NCBI GenBank assembly: GCA_029263375.1
Contig: JAJCXP010000206.1
Span: 1 to 32,690 of the forward strand
Reading direction: 5' to 3'
From: Acidobacteriota bacterium
Lineage (GTDB): Bacteria > Acidobacteriota > Thermoanaerobaculia > Multivoradales > JAHEKO01
Length of the DNA stretch: 32,690 bases
The translations under genes were made by a program, and so were the position numbers. The stretch's first letter is position 1. Every line of letters begins with the position of its first letter. The notes under the pieces are model-generated. The model was given only the letters and a program-made list of their open reading frames with translations, ran no database searches and was not told where the DNA came from. Below, piece by piece: positions 7,599 through 15,986 of the stretch.

Positions 7599-9829
7599 TC
7601 AGCCTGCCAGGATCGGAATCACTGCTCGAGCGGGCTCTCGTGGAAGAGCTGACGAAGGCCGGACGGGGTGGGCTCGAACGATCCACACTGGAGCGGCGGT
7701 CCGCTTCGATGGGCGCGCGAAAGGAATTCGCCGCGATGCTCGAGCGCCTCGAGACCACCGGCTCAGCGGTCGAGCGGAACCGCCGCTGGTACGCGATCGG
7801 TTTCACCGATTGGCGTGTGGGACAGCTGCAGCGGCTCGACAGCGGCGATGCTCTGGTGCGCTCGGGAGCCCGGGGTGAGCCGGGCTACTTCGTTCGCGGT
7901 CGCGATCTCAAGGACGCGCGCGACGGCGACACGGTGCTCATCCGCCCGAACCGCTCTCGCCGGGCCCAGCAAAAGGCGGGCGACCTGCCGCACGCCACGC
8001 TGGTCAAGGTGCTGGATCGAAAGGTGCGGTCAGTGGTCGGCACGCTCGAAGAGCGCGAGCGCCGCCGCTGGTTGATTCCGTTCGACGCCAAGCTCAGTCT
8101 CGATCTGATCGTAGACGGCGACGACCTCGGAGCTCGAGACGGCGATTTCGTCGTCGTCGATATTCTCGACCAGAGCCGGCCGGGCGGGGGTCCATGGCGC
8201 GGCCGGGTGCGCGAGGTGCTGGGCGATCTGGAGACCCCTGGGGTCGACGTCAAAGTGGTTCTGCGCCACTTCGAGATTCCCGAGAATTTCCCGGATTCTG
8301 TGCTCCAGGCGAGTTCCGGGCTCCCTGCGGACCCCGAGCCCGAGGACTGGGCCGACCGGAGCGACTTCCGGGACGACATCGTGATCACGATCGACGGCAA
8401 GACCGCGCGCGATTTCGACGACGCGATCAGCGTCCGCAAGCGGGATCGTGGCGGCTACCACTTGGCGGTGCACATCGCCGACGTCAGCCACTACGTCGAG
8501 GAGGGGAGCGTGCTCGATCTCGAGGCCTACCGGCGGGGCACGAGCGTCTACTTCCCGGAGCGCGCCGTGCCGATGCTGCCGGAGAACCTGTCGAACGGCC
8601 TCTGCTCGCTCCGCCCCGACGTTCCGCGGCTCACGCTGTCGGCTCTGCTCGAGATCGCCGAGGACGGCAAGATCGTCAAGCGGCGTTTCGTCGAGAGCGT
8701 CATCCGTAGCCGTCGGCGGATGACCTACTCGGAAGTTCGACGAGTGATCGAGGAGCCGGCCGCTGAAGACGCCGCGGAGTACGGCGAAGTGCTACCGATG
8801 CTGCGCACCGCTCACGAGCTGATGAAGATCCGCTACCGGGCGCGGGTCGCGCGCGGCTCGATCGACTTCGACCTGCCCCAGGGCAATGTCATCCTCGACA
8901 CCGACGGCGTGACGGTTGGCGTCCACGGGGCGGACCGCACCGTCGCCCATCGAATGATCGAGGAGTTCATGATCGCCGCCAACGAGGCGGTCTCGGCGGA
9001 GCTGGCCGGGCACGAGATGCCGGCGCTGCACCGGGTTCACGATTCGCCGGCGCGCGACGACCTGTTCGAGCTTCGAACCGTGCTCAAGGGCTTCGGCATC
9101 GAGCTCTCGGGTGAGCTCGACAACCTCCATCCGCAGGCGCTGCAGAGGGTTCTCAAGCAGGTGGAGGGGCGCCCCGAAGAGCCCTTCGTGTCCACTCTGG
9201 TGCTGAGATCGCTGAAGCAGGCGCTCTACGCGCCGGAGGCGCGCGGGCACTACGCCCTGGCGGCGCGGTACTACGCACACTTCACGTCTCCGATCCGGCG
9301 CTATCCGGATCTGCTGGTCCACCGCCAGCTGAAGGCGCTGGCGAGCGGCCAGACTCCGGCTGACGATCAGACGGCGGTCGCCGAGCGCGTCTCCGGGATC
9401 GGCGAGCGCTGCAGCTTCACCGAGCGGCGGGCGGAACGGGCGGAGCGGATCATCCTCCAATGGAAGCTCGTCCGTCTGCTGGCCGACCGGGTGGGAGAGG
9501 CGTTCGACGGCCGGGTCACCGGCATCCAGCCGTTCGGCCTGTTCGTGCAACTGGTCGAGTTCTATGTCGACGGTCTGGTGCCGGTACGCACGCTGGGCGA
9601 CGACTACTACGTCTTCGACGAGGCCCAGCACACGCTGACCGGTCGCGATAAGGGTCGGGTGTTCCGGCTCGGCGATCCGGTGCGGGTGGTGCTGTCCGAA
9701 GTCGACTCGCGACGCCGGAGCCTGAACCTGCTGGTCGAGGGGATGGCCGAGCCGGAGCCGCGGCCGAGACGGCGCACGGGCCGGCGCCCCGAGGGACGCC
9801 GGTCGCGTACCCGCCGACCTGGCCGGTAG
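7592..9829 (+). CDS. rnr: Ribonuclease R (RNB/S1 3'-to-5' exoribonuclease)
   Basis: Processive hydrolytic 3'-to-5' exoribonuclease that degrades structured RNA. The 745 residues show a helix-turn-helix-like N-terminus (about 8-70), cold-shock/OB domains (about 75-225), and the RNB catalytic domain. The RNB domain carries the aspartate cluster TARDFDDAIS at 271-280 and HIADVSHYV at 294-302. An S1 domain follows at about 635-710, then an Arg-rich basic tail of about 25 residues. These are the family domains in the usual order; E. coli RNase R is somewhat longer. The start is a GTG at 7592, preceded by GAGAGAG; another in-frame GTG at 7640 is possible. The gene diverges from tRNA-Leu and converges on the FG-GAP gene. 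Confidence 0.93.
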   Translation: MSISLPGSESLLERALVEELTKAGRGGLERSTLERRSASMGARKEFAAMLERLETTGSAVERNRRWYAIGFTDWRVGQLQRLDSGDALVRSGARGEPGYFVRGRDLKDARDGDTVLIRPNRSRRAQQKAGDLPHATLVKVLDRKVRSVVGTLEERERRRWLIPFDAKLSLDLIVDGDDLGARDGDFVVVDILDQSRPGGGPWRGRVREVLGDLETPGVDVKVVLRHFEIPENFPDSVLQASSGLPADPEPEDWADRSDFRDDIVITIDGKTARDFDDAISVRKRDRGGYHLAVHIADVSHYVEEGSVLDLEAYRRGTSVYFPERAVPMLPENLSNGLCSLRPDVPRLTLSALLEIAEDGKIVKRRFVESVIRSRRRMTYSEVRRVIEEPAAEDAAEYGEVLPMLRTAHELMKIRYRARVARGSIDFDLPQGNVILDTDGVTVGVHGADRTVAHRMIEEFMIAANEAVSAELAGHEMPALHRVHDSPARDDLFELRTVLKGFGIELSGELDNLHPQALQRVLKQVEGRPEEPFVSTLVLRSLKQALYAPEARGHYALAARYYAHFTSPIRRYPDLLVHRQLKALASGQTPADDQTAVAERVSGIGERCSFTERRAERAERIILQWKLVRLLADRVGEAFDGRVTGIQPFGLFVQLVEFYVDGLVPVRTLGDDYYVFDEAQHTLTGRDKGRVFRLGDPVRVVLSEVDSRRRSLNLLVEGMAEPEPRPRRRTGRRPEGRRSRTRRPGR

Positions 9830-9849
9830 GCGTCGGCTGACGCCACCGG
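9823..9849. terminator. Hairpin between convergent rnr and FG-GAP gene
   Basis: CCGGT-A-GGCGTC, loop GGCT, GACGCC-ACCGG forms an 11-bp stem with a single bulged A, overlapping the rnr stop codon. There is no T-tract on either strand, so intrinsic termination is uncertain. The position between convergent genes suggests a shared 3'-end hairpin. Confidence 0.5.
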
Positions 9850-9874
9850 CGGGTCGACTCGAAACGAGGCGACG

Positions 9875-12127
9875 CTAAGGCGTCGGCTCAGTGAACTCGT
9901 AGAGCTGGTTGGCGTCGAGGGCGCCGAACTCTTGGAGGATGCCGCTCGGCCAGAGGATTCGACCTCGCTGGACGCGCCCGGCTTTACCCAGACCGAAGGT
10001 CTGGAGGCGCGGGAAGTCGGAGAAGAAGCCCGTGCCCGCGACGACCTCGCGAATCTGCCAGACCGCCTGGCCGCCCGGCGCGAGCCGAGCCAGTACCTCG
10101 ATGCGCGCTCCGACCGCCTCGACGTTGCTGACGACACCGGTCAGGCGGAACTGCGCCCAGTTGTTACCACGCGTGTCGTTGACGTAGACGAAGTTCGGGT
10201 CGCCTTCGAAGGCCTCTCCCTCGGGAGCGCTGGTGACCGGGGAGTGGCTGACGATTACGAGATCGACGTCGCCGTCGTTGTCGCGGTCGCCCGCGACGAA
10301 GCCCATGCTCGGCAACGTATCGAGCTCCATGCCGAGCTCGGAGGTCACCTCGCGAAAGGTCTCGTCGCCGTTGTTGAGCAGCACCCGGTTGGCGCCGTTC
10401 ATGCGATTGGCGAGCACGATGTCGAGCCAGCCGTCGTTGTCGAGATCGGCGAAACCGCCGCCCCAGAAACCGAGACCGAGCACGGTCTCGAAGCCGCCCT
10501 GGTTCGACACGTCAGTGAACTTCCAGTCGCCGTTACCGTCGGGTCCGTCGTTTCGCCACAGGCGTGAATCACCCTCGCGGCTGAACAGCAGGTCGAGCCG
10601 GCGGTCGTTGTTGTAGTCGCCCCAGGAGGCGCCGATGCCACGGTCGGGCTCGCCGATCGCCGCGACGCCCGCCGATATGGCGATGTCCGTGAAGGTCGGC
10701 AGGCCGGTGCCGAGGTCGATGCCGTTGTTGCGGTAGAGCCGGGTCGGGACCTCGTGCGAGTTGGTCTGGAAGAGATCCTGATCGCCATCGTTGTCGAAAT
10801 CCGCCCACGCCTGGCCCATCGGATTGTCAGGCAGGTCGAGACCGGTCTGCGCGATCACCTCGGTGAAGCCGCCCAGGCCGTCGTTGATGTAGAGCTGGCT
10901 CACATGATCCACCGCGAGCCGGCCCGGGTCGTACTCGACGACGTGCAGGTCGAGGAAGCCATCGTTGTTGAGGTCGATCCAGGACGCGCCGGTGCCGCGG
11001 CGCAGGCAGATACTCGTGCCGCTTTCGTCATTCCAGTTCTCGAACATGAGCGGCTCGTCTAGAACCTGCTTGTAGAGATTGGAGATCAGGAAGTTGTGCG
11101 ACATCACGTCCCGCAGGCCGTCACGGTCGTAGTCGGCCCACACGTGGCGCATGGCGTTCCACTGATCGTCGAGGCCCACCACGGGCGCTGTATCCGGGCC
11201 GAACGTACCGTCGCCCTGGTTCATGTGCAGGGCGTTGGCGCTGCCGTCGATGAAGTCGACCGGATCGGGCAGCACCGGGCAGACGCCGGAGGGCTCGTTG
11301 GGGATGTCCGGATCACCCGAGCCGTTGATGTAGTAGAGGTCCAGCCAGCCGTCCTGATCGATGTCGACCAGGGTGGCGCCGAACGAGCGATGGTTCGTGT
11401 CCTGAAGGCCCTCGAGCGCGGCCACGTTGGTGAAGGTGCTCAGGCACGTGCCGCTCGGCTGATGCCAGATCTTGAGCGCGCCGGAGCAGGCCAGCGCGGC
11501 AGTCAGCGGGCGATCGCCGAGCTTGATGTCGTCGAGGTAGCCGTCGAGGCGGGTGGCGATGAGCGTGAAGCCCGTGTTGGTCGGATCGATTCCAGGAGCC
11601 GAAACCTCGGCCGCGAGCTCGCCGTGCAGGTAGAGCCTCGCATCGGTGCCGTCGTAGTAGGCATGGATCGAAGTCCAGACCCCGGGCACGATCGGGTAGG
11701 GAGAGACGACCGAGGCGCGCGACGCGCCCTGGGTTACGTCGAAGCGCACGCGGCGATTGCCCAGGACCATCACGCTGTAGCCGTTGCCGGACCCGACCTT
11801 GCGCACCAGACGTACCGGGGAGTTGGGGCCGTTCGGGTCGAGCTTGACCCAGGCCAGCACGCTCGGCGTCGCCGTCTCCAGGCTCACGCTGTTGGGAATC
11901 ACGATCGAGTCGGTGGTCGCGAAATTCAGCGCCCCGTTGAGGATGCCGGGCTCGGCGGCCGGCGATCCGTTGATCTGCCCGTCGTTGCCGTTCGACGTCT
12001 GGTCGGTCGCGGTGCCGTCGTCAAACGAGTACCAGGCGAGAGCTTGTCCAAAGCTCGCAGCCGGCAGCAGGCTCGCTCCGATGAGTAATACGAACGCTAG
12101 TCGACAGATTCTCTTCAAAAAAAGCAT
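9875..12127 (-). CDS. Secreted LamG / FG-GAP (VCBS) repeat protein with ASPIC/UnbV C-terminus
   Basis: 750 residues. An N-terminal signal peptide (Lys/Arg, hydrophobic run, ending near ASFGQA at about 28) is followed by a LamG-like concanavalin fold (about 30-210, with AWYSFDDGTATDQTSNGNDG at its start). A set of FG-GAP/VCBS repeats with calcium-loop signatures such as DIDQDGWLDLY, DYDRDGLRDV, DLNNDGFLDL and DFDNDGDQDL spans about 245-630. The end (about 660-745) matches the ASPIC/UnbV module, with VGARIEV and GRILWPSG. Such proteins form extracellular beta-propellers; the substrate is unknown. Start is ATG at 12127 with a GGGAGAGG ribosome-binding run and a run of seven T immediately after the second codon begins. 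Monocistronic, convergent with rnr. Confidence 0.9.
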   Translation of the reverse strand: MLFLKRICRLAFVLLIGASLLPAASFGQALAWYSFDDGTATDQTSNGNDGQINGSPAAEPGILNGALNFATTDSIVIPNSVSLETATPSVLAWVKLDPNGPNSPVRLVRKVGSGNGYSVMVLGNRRVRFDVTQGASRASVVSPYPIVPGVWTSIHAYYDGTDARLYLHGELAAEVSAPGIDPTNTGFTLIATRLDGYLDDIKLGDRPLTAALACSGALKIWHQPSGTCLSTFTNVAALEGLQDTNHRSFGATLVDIDQDGWLDLYYINGSGDPDIPNEPSGVCPVLPDPVDFIDGSANALHMNQGDGTFGPDTAPVVGLDDQWNAMRHVWADYDRDGLRDVMSHNFLISNLYKQVLDEPLMFENWNDESGTSICLRRGTGASWIDLNNDGFLDLHVVEYDPGRLAVDHVSQLYINDGLGGFTEVIAQTGLDLPDNPMGQAWADFDNDGDQDLFQTNSHEVPTRLYRNNGIDLGTGLPTFTDIAISAGVAAIGEPDRGIGASWGDYNNDRRLDLLFSREGDSRLWRNDGPDGNGDWKFTDVSNQGGFETVLGLGFWGGGFADLDNDGWLDIVLANRMNGANRVLLNNGDETFREVTSELGMELDTLPSMGFVAGDRDNDGDVDLVIVSHSPVTSAPEGEAFEGDPNFVYVNDTRGNNWAQFRLTGVVSNVEAVGARIEVLARLAPGGQAVWQIREVVAGTGFFSDFPRLQTFGLGKAGRVQRGRILWPSGILQEFGALDANQLYEFTEPTP

Positions 12128-12435
12128 CGCCCTCTCCCTTCCTTCATCTCAATTTGGGTGGCCAGACCTCCACTAGGCCGCCGCTACCTGAAAGTAGCGA
12201 CGGGTCACCTTTGGTCGACCACCCACCTACAGTGCAAGCCGACCAGACGACAAATCAGACGGGCAGTGTAGCACGCTCGAGGGCGTCGACTCTCCCGATT
12301 TCCATAGGCTTTTGCTCATATATCGAACGCGGCGTCGGGTGCGGGGCCGGTGTCGGGCCCGGACGACCTGACCCATACGCCAACAGTCCACACTGATGTC
12401 TGGTGATCGGCGGAGCCGAAGGCTACAATCCGGTC
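12128..12435. other. Divergent intergenic region
   Basis: 308 bp separating the FG-GAP gene (minus) from the lipoprotein gene (plus), probably holding both promoters. A small stem GCTAC-CTGAAA-GTAGC lies at 12183-12198. No reading frame here looks coding on either strand. Confidence 0.5.
12424..12429 (+). promoter_or_regulatory. Possible -10 element (TACAAT) of the lipoprotein gene
   Basis: TACAAT lies 7 nt before the GTG start at 12436, which would put the transcript start at or next to the start codon and give a leaderless mRNA. No good -35 box is present (TGGTGA at the right distance is weak), and no ribosome-binding run lies at useful spacing. Tentative. Confidence 0.3.
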
Positions 12436-12915
12436 GTGCGACCGCTATCCTCTTCGAGCCAGGCAACTCTCCCACTCGTGCTGTTCCTCGTCGCTTCCCT
12501 TCTCGGTTGTGGTAGCGCCGAAGAGAAGGAAGCCGCCGATCTGGAGAGTACTGCCGCCGCGCTCGAGGTCTATCTGCCGAAGCTCGGCGAGGCCTACAAG
12601 AGTGGCAGCGTCGACGTCCTCGAAGGGCTGGCCGCACCGAAGGAGATGGCTCGGATCGACAAGCGCATCCAGGAGCTGATCGACGCAGGCCGAACCCTGG
12701 AGCCGGAGTTCCTGGAGCTGACGGTGGAGAAGGTCGACGTCTGGGGCTACGCCAACGCCTTCGTCAACACCGTCGAGGTCTGGAACATCCGCTCCTACGC
12801 CACCGGCACTCACACTCTCGTGGCCGAAGACCTGGCCAAGAGCAATCGGGTCAAGTACCAGTTCAAGCGAGAAGGCGATCAGTGGCTCGTCCTCTACCGG
12901 ACGATCAGTGACTAG
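12436..12915 (+). CDS. Putative lipoprotein with NTF2-like C-terminal region
   Basis: 159 residues with a clear lipoprotein signal: a positive N-terminus, hydrophobic LPLVLFLVAS, and lipobox SLLGC with the lipidated Cys at 25. The mature part is mainly helical (about 35-90), then a beta-rich end (VDVWGYANAFVNTVEVWNI, YQFKREGDQWLVLYRTIS). That end resembles NTF2-like or IMS-type folds, where a pocket is made of curved sheet. I do not recognise a named family. The start was set at GTG 12436 because an upstream in-frame GTG at 12403 adds residues before an otherwise well-formed signal. The gene ends 12 nt before der, so the two are probably cotranscribed. Confidence 0.75.
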   Translation: MRPLSSSSQATLPLVLFLVASLLGCGSAEEKEAADLESTAAALEVYLPKLGEAYKSGSVDVLEGLAAPKEMARIDKRIQELIDAGRTLEPEFLELTVEKVDVWGYANAFVNTVEVWNIRSYATGTHTLVAEDLAKSNRVKYQFKREGDQWLVLYRTISD

Positions 12916-12927
12916 CGAGTTTCGGCG

Positions 12928-14244
12928 TTGAGCGGACCCGGGGGGCAGACCCCAACGGTCGCGATCGTCGGCCGTCCGAACGTTGGCAAGTCGACCCTGT
13001 TCAATCGACTGCTGGGCGAGCGCAAGTCGATCGTCTATCAGGAGCCGGGCGTAACCCGCGATCGGGTCACTGGCCTTGCTCCGATCGGCGACGAGGGCCA
13101 GATCAACCTTATAGACACCGGCGGCCTGGTCCCCGGCGACGACGTCCTGGGGCTGAATCAACAGGTCTTCTTCGCCATCGAAGAGAGCGACCTGCTGCTC
13201 CTGGTGGTCGATGGCAAGGAGGGGCTGGTCGGCGCCGACGAGACGGTCTGGGAGCGGATCCGAGCGCTCGGCAAGCCGACGATCCTGGTCGTCAACAAGG
13301 GCGACACGCGCTCGGCGACCGAGGGTTGGCAGGAGTTCTACTCGCTGGGGATCGACCCGGTCCTACTGGTCTCGGCCGAGCACGGCCGCGGCCTCGACGC
13401 CTTGTGTGAGGCGATCGCGGCGAAGGTGCCGGTGCCGGTTCAGAGCGAGACCGAGGAGGGCGTGCCCAGGCTGGCGATCGTCGGTCGACCGAACGTCGGC
13501 AAGTCTTCGATCCTCAACCGTCTGGTGGGCGAGTCGAGGGCGATCGTGTCGCCGATCCCGGGGACCACGCGTGACCCGACTGACACCCGGCTGGAGGTCG
13601 AGGGCAAACCCTATGTCCTGGTCGACACCGCCGGTATCCGGCGGCGCAGCAAGACCAGCGGCGAGCCCGAGGAGCTGGCGGTCATGATGGCCCGACGCCA
13701 GATCGAGGGCGCGGACCTGGCCCTGCTGGTGGTCGATGCGGCCGACGGCGTCACCACCGGCGACCTGTCGATCGCCGGGGCGGCCTGGGAACTGGGCAAG
13801 GGCACGCTGGTGCTGGTCAACAAGTGGGATCTGCTCGACGAAGCCGCGCACGAGGCTTTCGAGACTTCCTGGGACCGGTTGGATCAGCTGCTGGCGTCGC
13901 CCGTGCGAGTCAACGTCTCGGCGCTCTCGGGGCGCGGCATCGAGAAGATCTTCGCGGCGGTGGAGCGGGTCCTGGCCGGGTTCGAGTGCCGCCTGGATAC
14001 CTCCGCGGTCAACAAGCTGTTCGAGAAGGCGATCCAGCGCCACAACCCGCCGGCAGACAAGGGCAAGGCGTGGAAGCTCTACTACGCCACCCAGGTCTCC
14101 TCACGGCCGCCGACCTTCATGTTGTTCGCCAACAAGACCATGTCGCGCAACTCGAGCTACCGGCGCTACCTCGAGAACTACCTCAGACGCTCGCTCGATC
14201 TGCCCGGCGGCATCCCGACGCGCCTGGTCATCCGCAAGCGCTAA
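12928..14244 (+). CDS. der: Ribosome biogenesis GTPase Der (EngA)
   Basis: Double GTPase needed for maturation of the large ribosomal subunit, 438 residues. The first G domain has GRPNVGKST (15-23), DTGGL and NKGD. The second has GRPNVGKSS (about 186-194), DTAGI and NKWD. A KH-like C-terminal domain (about 355-438) contains RPPTFMLFANK and ends in Lys/Arg-rich residues. Two tandem G domains plus the KH end are diagnostic of Der. The start is TTG at 12928, only 12 nt after the lipoprotein stop, without a strong ribosome-binding run; the next codons lead directly into the first G1 loop, so little can be missing. Confidence 0.95.
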   Translation: MSGPGGQTPTVAIVGRPNVGKSTLFNRLLGERKSIVYQEPGVTRDRVTGLAPIGDEGQINLIDTGGLVPGDDVLGLNQQVFFAIEESDLLLLVVDGKEGLVGADETVWERIRALGKPTILVVNKGDTRSATEGWQEFYSLGIDPVLLVSAEHGRGLDALCEAIAAKVPVPVQSETEEGVPRLAIVGRPNVGKSSILNRLVGESRAIVSPIPGTTRDPTDTRLEVEGKPYVLVDTAGIRRRSKTSGEPEELAVMMARRQIEGADLALLVVDAADGVTTGDLSIAGAAWELGKGTLVLVNKWDLLDEAAHEAFETSWDRLDQLLASPVRVNVSALSGRGIEKIFAAVERVLAGFECRLDTSAVNKLFEKAIQRHNPPADKGKAWKLYYATQVSSRPPTFMLFANKTMSRNSSYRRYLENYLRRSLDLPGGIPTRLVIRKR

Positions 14245-14286
14245 CCGGTCGGCAAACAGCCGATTCATGCAGATCCATGAACAGGG

Positions 14287-14316
14287 TTGCCGGGCACTGC
14301 TTTGCCGCTCTATACT
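14287..14316 (+). promoter_or_regulatory. Probable promoter of the IHF/HU-like gene
   Basis: TTGCCG (14287-14292) and TATACT (14311-14316) are separated by 18 bp, giving a predicted transcript start near 14323. The promoter lies in the 183-bp gap after der and just upstream of a perfect inverted repeat. Confidence 0.55.
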
Positions 14317-14327
14317 TCATGCAACTT

Positions 14328-14348
14328 CTTTGAAGTGTTACTTCAAAG
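14328..14348. promoter_or_regulatory. Perfect inverted repeat, operator or 5' leader hairpin
   Basis: CTTTGAAGT-gtt-ACTTCAAAG is a 9-bp perfect inverted repeat with a 3-nt centre, located a few nt after the predicted transcript start. ACTTC also occurs at 14314, 14324, 14340 and 14354, with GAAGT at 14332, so the pentamer is clustered here. This looks like an operator for a dimeric regulator, or a leader hairpin, controlling the IHF-like and MerR genes. Confidence 0.5.
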
Positions 14349-14427
14349 GTTCCACTTCAGGTCACGTCCGGAGCGTTCAAGCTGGTTCAGCGGGCGCGCT
14401 TTGGGCACGGAAACCGGGTCGTGAAGA

Positions 14428-14736
14428 ATGGGAAAGACTGACCGACGGGGGTTGACCAAAGCCGCACTGACCGATCGCGTCTACGATCGGCACGGCGGGC
14501 TGACCAAAGGTGAGGCCGCGGAGATCGTCGAGACGATCTTCGATACGGTAAAGGGCAGCCTGGTCGATGGGCGACGGGTGAAGATCCAGAACTTCGGGGT
14601 ATTCGAGGTCACCCCCCGGCAGGGCCGGACGGGCGTCAACCCGACCAACGGTCGCAAGATCTTCATTCCGCCCCACAAAGGCCTGAGCTTCCGGCCGTCC
14701 CCGAAGCTCAAGAAGGAAGTCGACGACGAGGGCTGA
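14428..14736 (+). CDS. ihfA: Integration host factor / HU family DNA-bending protein
   Basis: 102 residues, the normal size of HU/IHF subunits. The helical N-terminal body (LTKAALTDRVYD, LTKGEAAEIVETIFDTVK) is followed by VKIQNFGVFEV and the DNA-inserting arm containing NPTNGRKI, then FRPSPKLKK at the C-terminus. The order and the IQNFGVFEV/FRPSPKLK pattern fit the IHF-alpha branch better than HU, so the ihfA symbol is likely but not certain. ATG at 14428; the ribosome-binding region is weak (GTGAAG). It is followed 37 nt later by a MerR-type gene, an adjacency also seen for ihfA and MerR-like genes in other bacteria. Confidence 0.88.
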   Translation: MGKTDRRGLTKAALTDRVYDRHGGLTKGEAAEIVETIFDTVKGSLVDGRRVKIQNFGVFEVTPRQGRTGVNPTNGRKIFIPPHKGLSFRPSPKLKKEVDDEG

Positions 14737-14773
14737 GCCTCGGCCACGCCCGATCGATCGAAGCTGAGTCCAA

Positions 14774-15262
14774 GTGGCCAAGAAGATCTATTACAAGATC
14801 GGGGAAGCCTGCAAGCTCCTCGACATCCAGCCCTACGTACTGCGCTACTGGGAGACCGAGTTCCCCATGCTGCGCCCCGACAAGAGCTCGTCGGGCCAGC
14901 GGGTCTACAACGCCAAGGATCTCGCCACCATCCGGCGCATCAAGGAGCTCCTCTACGACGAGGGCTACACGATCGCCGGCGCCAAGAAGAAGCTCGACGG
15001 TGAGGATCTGAGCGAGCTGACGCTCGAGCCGGTGTCCGCGGCTCCAAAGCCGAAGTCCGAGCCAAAGCCGGAGCCTGAGGACAAGAGCGCTCCGAAGAAA
15101 GCCGCCGCGCCCAAGAAGGCTGAGCCGGCGAAGAAGAGTGCGCCCGAGAAGAAGGCGGCCGCAGTGGACTCCAAGGAAGCCGACGCCCTGCGCAAGGGCG
15201 TCGAGACGGCGCTCCAACAGGCCCGCGGCATCCTCGACCTGCTCGCCTCGAAGCGGTCGTAG
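14774..15262 (+). CDS. MerR-family transcriptional regulator with Lys/Ala/Pro-rich tail
   Basis: 162 residues. The N-terminal winged helix-turn-helix of the MerR type (about 5-75) shows YKIGEACKLLDIQPYVLRYWETEFPML, written only as a landmark, then RVYNAKDLATIRRIKELLYDEGYTI. No sensory cysteines are visible. Residues about 88-138 form a low-complexity linker rich in Lys, Ala, Pro and Glu with AKK/PKK repeats like histone H1 tails. A short amphipathic helix (VETALQQARGILDLLASK) closes the protein and may dimerise. Start is GTG at 14774. It lies downstream of the IHF-like gene and is probably cotranscribed; ligand and target are unknown. Confidence 0.85.
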   Translation: MAKKIYYKIGEACKLLDIQPYVLRYWETEFPMLRPDKSSSGQRVYNAKDLATIRRIKELLYDEGYTIAGAKKKLDGEDLSELTLEPVSAAPKPKSEPKPEPEDKSAPKKAAAPKKAEPAKKSAPEKKAAAVDSKEADALRKGVETALQQARGILDLLASKRS

Positions 15263-15335
15263 GCGCGGGGTTCACCCCGATCAGCCGCTCCGATCTCGAC
15301 TCACCGGCTTCGAGACGATAGAGTCCCGCTCCAGT

Positions 15336-15412
15336 CGGGACGTGGCGCAGCCTGGTAGCGCACCTGAATGGGGTTCAGGGGGTCGCGAGTTCAAATCTCG
15401 CCGTCCCGACCA
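15336..15412 (+). tRNA. tRNA-Pro (anticodon GGG)
   Basis: 77 nt including an encoded CCA end (15410-15412). The acceptor stem is CGGGACG/CGTCCCG, the D-arm GCGC-AGCCTGGTA-GCGC, and the anticodon stem-loop CCTGA-ATGGGGT-TCAGG with GGG at 34-36. The T-arm is GCGAG-TTCAAAT-CTCGC. All stems pair. The first base C1 and the GGG anticodon identify proline. It is followed by poorly coding DNA. Confidence 0.97.
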
Positions 15413-15695
15413 TGAGTAAGCTCTTCTTGGATTGACCAGGTTACGGAGAGTTATCTCGCACAACCTCTGGGTGACGCCGGGGTGCCGCCACGCAGAGGGC
15501 AGAACGTCACGGAGAGCCCCAGGTCCGTGACCCGAGTTCCACCATCACGTACGAAGCCCGGTATCTCTTTCGTGAGGGTGGTGAGCGTGACGTGTGCCTG
15601 TCAGTCGAGAGCGAGGTCGTCGACGAAGAGAAGCCCTCTGATGTCGTCGACGGTTTGCAGGCTGAGGACGCTGGTCTAGGTGTGAGACCCGGCGC
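15413..15695. other. Poorly coding stretch after tRNA-Pro
   Basis: 283 bp without a supported gene. One plus-strand frame is open from about 15480 to 15730 and includes an acidic, protein-like stretch (TYEARYLFREGGERDVCLS, then EVVDEEKPSDVV), but it has no start codon after the preceding stop and codon bias is weak. It may be a remnant of a lost gene. No copy of the tRNA-Pro 3' end was seen downstream. Confidence 0.4.
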
Positions 15696-15986
15696 TCAGA
15701 GAGAACGTTGCGTACGAACCACGGTGATGTAGAGGTATCGGCTGCCTGACCGGACTGTTGCCTCCCATACCCCAGGCATCCCGATTCGAGACATCGGTAC
15801 GGGAGTCGTGCTTCGAATCTTCCGGCGCAGCTCGCGAACGCCAGGGAACCCCAGGGCCTTGGCTCTCGCTTCCCACACGGTGGCGGACCAGTCCTTGAGG
15901 GCGGTGAATGCCGAAGAGGCGGCGCACTGGTGGGTCTCAACTCCTTCATGCAGGGGATCCGAGATGACGATGGTGAACGTTGGCAT
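15696..15986 (-). CDS. Hypothetical protein, 96 residues
   Basis: I do not recognise this protein. It starts at ATG 15986 (MPTFTIVISDPL) and could extend to a TTG at 16034. Third codon positions are mostly G or C, the amino-acid mix is ordinary, and the protein is mildly basic (Arg 8-9 percent). There is a helical middle (SAFTALKDWSATVWEARAKALG) and a beta-like end (WEATVRSGSRYLYITVV). No strong ribosome-binding run is visible. It sits alone in a region that otherwise looks decayed, so it may be a young or residual gene. Moderate to low confidence that it is expressed. Confidence 0.4.
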   Translation of the reverse strand: MPTFTIVISDPLHEGVETHQCAASSAFTALKDWSATVWEARAKALGFPGVRELRRKIRSTTPVPMSRIGMPGVWEATVRSGSRYLYITVVRTQRSL

